NCBI RefSeq assembly: GCF_027484945.1
Contig: NZ_JAIXRZ010000031.1
Span: forward strand, 1-45,885
DNA: 45,885 bases
Source: Flavobacterium sp.
GTDB taxonomy: Bacteria; Bacteroidota; Bacteroidia; Flavobacteriales; Flavobacteriaceae
Direction of reading: 5' to 3'
Positions 40,546 to 45,885 of the stretch are shown here, piece by piece; position 1 is the first letter of the stretch; each line of letters opens with the position of its first letter. Position numbers and translations under genes: made by a program. Under the pieces are notes generated by a model that made no database searches, had not been told where the DNA came from, and saw only the letters and a program-made list of their open reading frames with translations.

Positions 40546-42234
40546 ATGAAAAACCAAATTCAATTATTCAAGTTCCTCAGTATTTGTACTGTGGTATTTT
40601 TTAGTGGTACAAAACAAGTAACTGCTCAAGACATACTTTGGGAAAAAAGCTATGGCGGCAAACATGCCGATTATTTATTCGATGTTATTCCTACACCTGA
40701 CTATGGGTTTATTTTGGCAGGAAGTTCATTGTCTAAAAAAACAGGAACTAAAACCGAAGATAATAAAGGTGATTTGGATTATTGGGTTTGGAAGATGGAT
40801 GAAAAAGGAGAATTGGATTGGCAAAAAACCATGGGAGGCTCGGGACCAGATATCTTGCAACAAGTATTGCTTACCAACGATGGAGGATTTCTTTTGGCAG
40901 GCTATTCAGAATCAGATGAAGGGTTAGACAAGAAAGATAAAAAAAGGGGAGAAAGTGATTTTTGGATTATAAAACTTAACGCAAAAGGGGGTGAAGAATG
41001 GCAAAAAACTATTGGAGGTTCTGGTCAAGATAAATTAAATAGCATTTCAAGAATAATAGATGGCGGCTTTGTATTGGCAGGGACTTCCAGTTCCAATATT
41101 TCATGGGATAAAAAATCTGAAAACTTTGGAGGTTTGGATTATTGGGTTGTTAAAATTGATAGCAAAGGAGAAATTGTTTGGCAAAATACATTTGGTGGAA
41201 TTTATAACGATGAATTACGAAGTATTATCACAACAAAAGATGGAGGCTACCTTTTGGGAGGTAGTTCTAATTCGCCAGAAGGAGGTAATAAAACGCAAAA
41301 AAATATTGGTCAATCAGATTTTTGGATTATCAAAATTGATGAAAAGGGAAAAGAACAATGGCAAAAGACCATTGGTGGAAATGGGGATGATCAATTGGCT
41401 GTAGTCTCTGAAACAAATGACGGAAATATTATTTTGGGAGGTAACTCTAATTCGGAGATTGATAATGATAAACGAAGTAATAATAAAAGTGGCACCGATT
41501 TTTGGGTGATCAAAATTGAAAAAGACAGCAAGGAAATCCTATGGCAGGAAAGCTATAACATTGGCAAAATAGATATTTTGACCTCTTTGATTGAAAATAA
41601 TGACAAAACCATTTTACTTGGTGGCTATGCACAGGGAGAAATTGAAAAGAGAAAATTGCCTTTAAAACAGGCAAAGCCATTGAAAAGGAAATCAAATAAT
41701 ATGAACGAAGAATCTAAAATGAAAAACGGAACAGATGATTATGTTGCCATAAAGATTAATTACAAGGGCGAAGAATTATGGCGCAAAAGTGTCGGTAGTG
41801 ATGGGCAAGATATTTTAAAGAAAGTAATTGAGACTAGAGATGGAGGATATTTGATGGTAGGAACAAGTAAAACTATCCTGAATGCTGACGGAGGCATTAA
41901 AGCTACAGGCAATAAGAGCAGCGGTAACGGCAATAATGATTTTTGGGTAGTGAAGCTAAAAGACAAGCAAAAGCCTAAAGATGATAAAAAACCAGTGGAG
42001 GCTATACCTAACCCCGCGTCTGATTACACCAATGTGATAGTTGGTTACGATTTCACGAAAGGGACTGCCACACTCGTTGATATTGCTGGGCATGTTTTAC
42101 AGCAGTTTGAAATTACTGAACGAACTATTCCGATAGACCTGCAAGGACTGCCTGAAGGAGTTTATATCGTGAATATTAAAACGGACGTTCAGAATAGTGG
42201 GGTAAAAATTATTAAAACAAGATATAGAAATTAA
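40546..42234 (+). CDS. Secreted repeat protein with T9SS sorting domain
   Basis: 562 residues. A signal peptide (about 1-26, ending TAQ) is followed by about seven repeats of roughly 55-65 residues with the pattern W-QKT-GG...D-L...DGG-LAG-S...SDFWI-KL, likely beta-propeller blades. A Por secretion-tail domain (about 475-562, starting AIPNPASDYTNVIV and ending YIVNIKTDVQN...) targets it to the type IX secretion system and the cell surface. The next gene follows 4 bp on, so it is co-secreted or co-regulated with the RHS protein. Function unknown; adhesin-like. Confidence 0.88.
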   Translation: MKNQIQLFKFLSICTVVFFSGTKQVTAQDILWEKSYGGKHADYLFDVIPTPDYGFILAGSSLSKKTGTKTEDNKGDLDYWVWKMDEKGELDWQKTMGGSGPDILQQVLLTNDGGFLLAGYSESDEGLDKKDKKRGESDFWIIKLNAKGGEEWQKTIGGSGQDKLNSISRIIDGGFVLAGTSSSNISWDKKSENFGGLDYWVVKIDSKGEIVWQNTFGGIYNDELRSIITTKDGGYLLGGSSNSPEGGNKTQKNIGQSDFWIIKIDEKGKEQWQKTIGGNGDDQLAVVSETNDGNIILGGNSNSEIDNDKRSNNKSGTDFWVIKIEKDSKEILWQESYNIGKIDILTSLIENNDKTILLGGYAQGEIEKRKLPLKQAKPLKRKSNNMNEESKMKNGTDDYVAIKINYKGEELWRKSVGSDGQDILKKVIETRDGGYLMVGTSKTILNADGGIKATGNKSSGNGNNDFWVVKLKDKQKPKDDKKPVEAIPNPASDYTNVIVGYDFTKGTATLVDIAGHVLQQFEITERTIPIDLQGLPEGVYIVNIKTDVQNSGVKIIKTRYRN

Positions 42235-42238
42235 GATT

Positions 42239-45200
42239 ATGAAAAATTATAGTTTGCTTATAATAGTGGTTTTGCAGAGTATTGTGGTTTCAGGGCAAAA
42301 TACGCCCGAAATAAAAGCTGATTTACCTACAATAATTCCACCCTCTCCAACTGTGGCAGCATTGATGAAATTTGAAGAAGTACCTGTTAGTAATTATACA
42401 GGAATTCCAGATATTTCTATTCCATTATTCAGCACAACGACTAACCATGGGTTGGATATTAATATAGCTTTGAGTTATAGTCCCTCTAGTATTAAAAAGG
42501 AAGAAAATGCTGGATATACAGGGCTAGGATGGAGTTTAATTGCTGGTGGAACTATTTCAAGGACAGTACGAGATATTCCAGACGATGCCTATGTACAATC
42601 AAGTAATTTTACCTCAAAAAAAATAGGCATTTATCACAATGACAGTAATCTGGCTGGAGATAATAATAATTATTATGATATGTTGCCTTTATTAACGTCA
42701 ACCTACTCTTTTGATAGAGAAGATGAAGCTATAAATAGGTTTTTGTTTGAAGCAAATGAGAAACAAAAATTTGATACTAAACACGATTTGTATCAATTTA
42801 ATTTTATGGGGTTTACCGGAAGGTTCATTATAGAAAAGAAATCAAATGGAACTTTTGAAGTAGTAAAACTGGATAAAAATAATTTAATTATCAACTATAA
42901 TCATGCGGACAAAACTTTTGAAATTAAAGATACTAAAGGATTTAGATATGTTTTTGATATAAAAGAACTTAGCACAAGTCATTCTATAAGTATTAGTTAT
43001 AAAATAGACAATTCTGTAAGCGAGAATTTTTTAGGTGATTACTCTAATTTTATAAGTGCTTTTCACTTGTCAAAGATTTTTTATAATCAAGACTTAGTGG
43101 TTGCATTCGATTATGACAATACTTATACTGAAGAACAAACTATAAGAAGTGAAACACACAATGTGCCTGTAATACCTGAATTGCAATCTATAGTTTTTTC
43201 TCAACAGCAAGAGGTAATTTGTGTAGGGGGCCCAACAAGTTACATTCCTAATGGGGTATTACCATTAGACACTTATACTACAAAAGAAGTAAACATAATC
43301 ACAAAAAAAATTAGTCAGATAAGAGTAATTGGTAGAGCCAAAATTATATTTGATACACAACAAGGGCAAAGAATTGATGTGAATATGAGAAACCCAAATG
43401 CTTGTCCTTATTTAGATAAAATAACTATTAAAAACTGGTATACCAACTCTATTGTAAAAGAATATAAATTTAATTATTTGTTTACTCATAAATTGTTTTT
43501 GGACAATATAAAGGAAGGAGATATTGCTAATCAATATTCAAAGTATCAATTCAAATATGAAAAACTTGACGTAAATTATACTGATTTCATTTCGGATTAC
43601 TGGGGGTATTATAAACTGGGAATTTACGAAAATGACTGTGTAAACTATACTAATCGAAACAGAGATACTGATAAGGTGTTTTGTAAAAAAGACGTTCTTA
43701 AGCAAATTATTTATCCTACTAAAGGGTCTGCCATTTTTGAATTTGAACCAAATACATATTCCTATATTGGCGATACTCCTATTCCTGATAATGATAATCA
43801 GGTTGATTATTCAGAAAACTTTTTGGATAATCCCGACAATACATCAACAATTAACCTCCCCCCTATTGTTTTAAGTAATAATCCAAATGATAGTATCGGA
43901 AGTATTACATACAATTTAGGGACATTTACAGAAAATAAAACATATGTTTTTAATACTAGTTTTTCTGGTGCTGATGAAACAAATCTTGGTTTTTTATATT
44001 TGAAAAAGACAAATCCTTCAAACTCTAGTGAAACAATAGTCCCGCAAGGATTATATACTGGTGGATGTCCCCTTGAACTAAAACTTGAGGCAGGATATCA
44101 TTACGAAATTAAATTTGATTGGGGGATAAGTACTCCGCATAGTTTAGTTGCAATAATTAATATAGATGAAAAGATTCAGAATTCAGAAATTAATAAATGG
44201 TTATATGGAGGTGGCATTCGTATTAAAAACATTTATTATACCGATAACGATCCTGCAGAACTAAACACACAAAGTTTTCCTAACAATTATTCAAGAAAAA
44301 TAAGTTACAGTTATAATTTTTTTAATGACTCTTCAAAAAGTAGTGGCTCATTAGTTTTTCAAAAGCCTGTAATGCAATATCAGATGATGCGAGTATTTAA
44401 CCAACTCGGAGGCGGACCTGTTTGTCATATTTATGACACAAATGAATCTAATGGTGAAATTAACTATGAAGTTTATTCAAGTTATAATAATCTTTCTTTT
44501 ATCTCTACAAAGGGTTCTGATGTCGGGTATAAAAATGTAACTGTCAGAGAAAACGGAAATGGAAGAACAGAGTTTGAATATCTCACTCCTATTGATTACT
44601 CCGAGGAGATGAATTCAAGAAATATTGTTTATCCTTTTGCGCCAACAGCAAATTTCGACTATAGACGTGGACTTCTATTAAAAACAAAAAAATATGATGA
44701 AAACAGTAGAGTTTTAAAGGAAACTGAGAACCAATATGAGTTTGAAGATTATAGCCTAACAACAGGTTTTACTATCTTCTACTCAAACCTAGATTGTCCT
44801 TATGCCGGAATGTTTCCTAATTATAATAATTATAGAGTAGGTGTTTTAGACCCTAATACATATCCAACTGGACAATATCTATCTAATGGCCTACAAATAA
44901 TTGCTGGTAGTCAATTAAATTGGAATGCCAGAAACTGCGGAGAATATGTCACTGACTTTGTTAGCTATTACCCAATGAAAGAAGCATTTGGCTGGGCCAA
45001 ACTTATCAATACCTTATCTAAAGACTATTTTTATGATAGTAGTGGGAATCAATCTCAACTTCGCAACAGCATTTTGTATACCTATAACCCCGGTAATATG
45101 CAGTTGGCGAGCCAAAAATCAACCACTTCAACTGGATTAATTATTGAAAACAAATACTATTACGCCATTAATTCTGAACTTGATTATGAACCAGAAATAA

Positions 45201-45778
45201 CAACGTTGAGAAATAATAATATGGTCGATACACCACTAAAAATAGAAACATTTAAAGCTGGAAATAAAATCTCCGAACAGAAAATAATTTATAACAATTG
45301 GGGAAATACAGTACTCTTGCCACAGTTCATTCAAACCTCAAAAGGTAATAACTCTCTTGAAACAAGAGTTTCTTTTAATCAATATGATGAATTTGGTAAT
45401 CCTCTTGAACTACAACAACAAAACGGAACTAAGATTTGTTATATCTGGGGGTATCATAAAACTCAACTTGTAGCAAAATTAGAGAACATAAACTACTCTA
45501 GTATTCCAAGTAATCTAATAACATCAGTCCAAATAGCATCAGATACAGGTACAGAAGCCAGTCTTATTAGTGCATTGACAGCACTGCGAAATGATAATTT
45601 ACTAGCCAATGCAATGATAACTACTTACACATACATCCCATTAGTTGGTGTGAGTACTATAACAGACCCAAAAGGCGACAAAACGACTTATAATTATGAT
45701 AGTCTCGGTAGGCTGGTTCAGGTTAAGGATAAGGATAATAATATCCTCAAAGAAAACGAATATCATTATAAAAACTAA
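42239..45778 (+). CDS. Large secreted RHS/YD-type protein
   Basis: 1179 residues. Signal peptide (about 1-19, ending SGQ), then a conserved region with NTPEIKADLPTIIPPSPTVAALMKFEEVPVSNYTGIPDISIP and LSYSPSSIKKEENAGYTGLGWSLIAGGTISR, the typical N-terminus of Bacteroidota secreted RHS/YD proteins (SpvB/TcdB-like). The C-terminus holds YD-repeat sequence (PKGDKTTYNYDSLGRLVQV). Classical RHS toxin cores and a C-terminal toxin are absent here and could lie in the downstream partial gene. The gene ends 5 bp before that gene. Confidence 0.85.
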   Translation: MKNYSLLIIVVLQSIVVSGQNTPEIKADLPTIIPPSPTVAALMKFEEVPVSNYTGIPDISIPLFSTTTNHGLDINIALSYSPSSIKKEENAGYTGLGWSLIAGGTISRTVRDIPDDAYVQSSNFTSKKIGIYHNDSNLAGDNNNYYDMLPLLTSTYSFDREDEAINRFLFEANEKQKFDTKHDLYQFNFMGFTGRFIIEKKSNGTFEVVKLDKNNLIINYNHADKTFEIKDTKGFRYVFDIKELSTSHSISISYKIDNSVSENFLGDYSNFISAFHLSKIFYNQDLVVAFDYDNTYTEEQTIRSETHNVPVIPELQSIVFSQQQEVICVGGPTSYIPNGVLPLDTYTTKEVNIITKKISQIRVIGRAKIIFDTQQGQRIDVNMRNPNACPYLDKITIKNWYTNSIVKEYKFNYLFTHKLFLDNIKEGDIANQYSKYQFKYEKLDVNYTDFISDYWGYYKLGIYENDCVNYTNRNRDTDKVFCKKDVLKQIIYPTKGSAIFEFEPNTYSYIGDTPIPDNDNQVDYSENFLDNPDNTSTINLPPIVLSNNPNDSIGSITYNLGTFTENKTYVFNTSFSGADETNLGFLYLKKTNPSNSSETIVPQGLYTGGCPLELKLEAGYHYEIKFDWGISTPHSLVAIINIDEKIQNSEINKWLYGGGIRIKNIYYTDNDPAELNTQSFPNNYSRKISYSYNFFNDSSKSSGSLVFQKPVMQYQMMRVFNQLGGGPVCHIYDTNESNGEINYEVYSSYNNLSFISTKGSDVGYKNVTVRENGNGRTEFEYLTPIDYSEEMNSRNIVYPFAPTANFDYRRGLLLKTKKYDENSRVLKETENQYEFEDYSLTTGFTIFYSNLDCPYAGMFPNYNNYRVGVLDPNTYPTGQYLSNGLQIIAGSQLNWNARNCGEYVTDFVSYYPMKEAFGWAKLINTLSKDYFYDSSGNQSQLRNSILYTYNPGNMQLASQKSTTSTGLIIENKYYYAINSELDYEPEITTLRNNNMVDTPLKIETFKAGNKISEQKIIYNNWGNTVLLPQFIQTSKGNNSLETRVSFNQYDEFGNPLELQQQNGTKICYIWGYHKTQLVAKLENINYSSIPSNLITSVQIASDTGTEASLISALTALRNDNLLANAMITTYTYIPLVGVSTITDPKGDKTTYNYDSLGRLVQVKDKDNNILKENEYHYKN

Positions 45779-45783
45779 CAGCC

Positions 45784-45885
45784 ATGAAAAAAATATTCTA
45801 CATCTTAGTTTTGTTTCCAATGATAATCTTTGGGCAAACAACAACCGAAAATTACATTAAAACCACAACTTATAAGAAACCAACT
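45784..45885 (+). CDS. Start of a DUF6443/RHS-like secreted protein (partial)
   Basis: 34 codons visible before the right edge. The signal peptide MKKIFYILVLFPMIIFGQ is followed by TTTENYIKTTTYKKPT, the start I recall for Bacteroidota DUF6443 domains that open the second half of split RHS proteins. It is the natural continuation of the 1179-residue gene and may carry the RHS core and any toxin. Confidence 0.7.
   Translation, partial: MKKIFYILVLFPMIIFGQTTTENYIKTTTYKKPT

Noticed and set aside
40546..42234. Polysaccharide-utilisation (SusC/SusD) locus next to the T9SS gene
   Set aside because: No TonB receptor, SusD or glycoside hydrolase lies in this stretch; only the repeat protein and RHS genes.

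Overview
The window reads as chromosomal DNA of a member of the Flavobacteriaceae (Bacteroidota), probably Flavobacterium or a close relative. The support is AT-rich DNA, TAnnTTTG-type -7 promoter boxes, a Por-type (T9SS) C-terminal sorting domain, secreted RHS/YD proteins, an RteC-family protein and the mix of housekeeping genes. All functional calls come from reading the translated sequence; no database search was run.

Region 1 (1-17.6 kb) is ordinary core genome: a partial PlsC-type acyltransferase, a spermidine-synthase-like methyltransferase overlapping a small ion channel, kdsB, a divergent Lrp/AsnC regulator and PLP-dependent sulfur amino acid enzyme, and an APC permease. It continues with an antioxidant cluster (2-Cys peroxiredoxin, thioredoxin, small acidic protein, thiol peroxidase), then dgkA-ftsK-lolA-lptF/G-ribB in one direction. 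A DUF2306-like membrane protein, an HD-domain protein and a secreted endonuclease/exonuclease/phosphatase protein lie on the minus strand.

Region 2 (17.6-36.7 kb) is accessory. It opens with what looks like the 3' end of a tRNA-Ser gene followed by its terminator, a likely integration scar. Next come an AbiE-type toxin-antitoxin pair and a long minus-strand block (34.1 to 19.7 kb). That block starts with RteC, an excisionase-like HTH protein, a replication protein and a DnaC-like ATPase. It continues with about 18 small proteins: a transglutaminase-like protein, several beta-rich soluble proteins, many single-TM proteins, two annexin-like proteins and a peptidoglycan-binding protein. It ends with a lysis cassette (GH19 endolysin, TM/coiled-coil protein, lipoprotein with C-terminal TM resembling a unimolecular spanin), a 726-residue ArdC-zincin-RecA/RadA-like fusion and a tiny basic protein. 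No terminase, portal, tail, conjugation or integrase gene was recognised. The best reading is a non-tailed, membrane-containing provirus, or a satellite-like element, of an undescribed kind. A 10-bp-period tandem repeat lies between its early and late halves.

Upstream of it, on the same strand (36.4-34.2 kb), sits a compact defence operon: HNH nuclease, GIY-YIG-like protein, KwaA and KwaB. This is a Kiwa anti-phage system with two extra small nuclease genes in the same operon. A small Cys-rich protein and a GYF_2 protein follow.

Region 3 (37.4-45.9 kb, plus strand) holds a small unknown protein, a membrane sensor-like protein, a HisKA_3 histidine kinase and a NarL/FixJ response regulator. 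After a 579-bp regulatory gap come a secreted repeat protein with a T9SS tail, a 1179-residue secreted RHS/YD protein and the start of a DUF6443/RHS-like gene. The same TACGTA-N4-YACGTA motif occurs upstream of both the first gene and the T9SS/RHS operon, which suggests control by the response regulator encoded between them.
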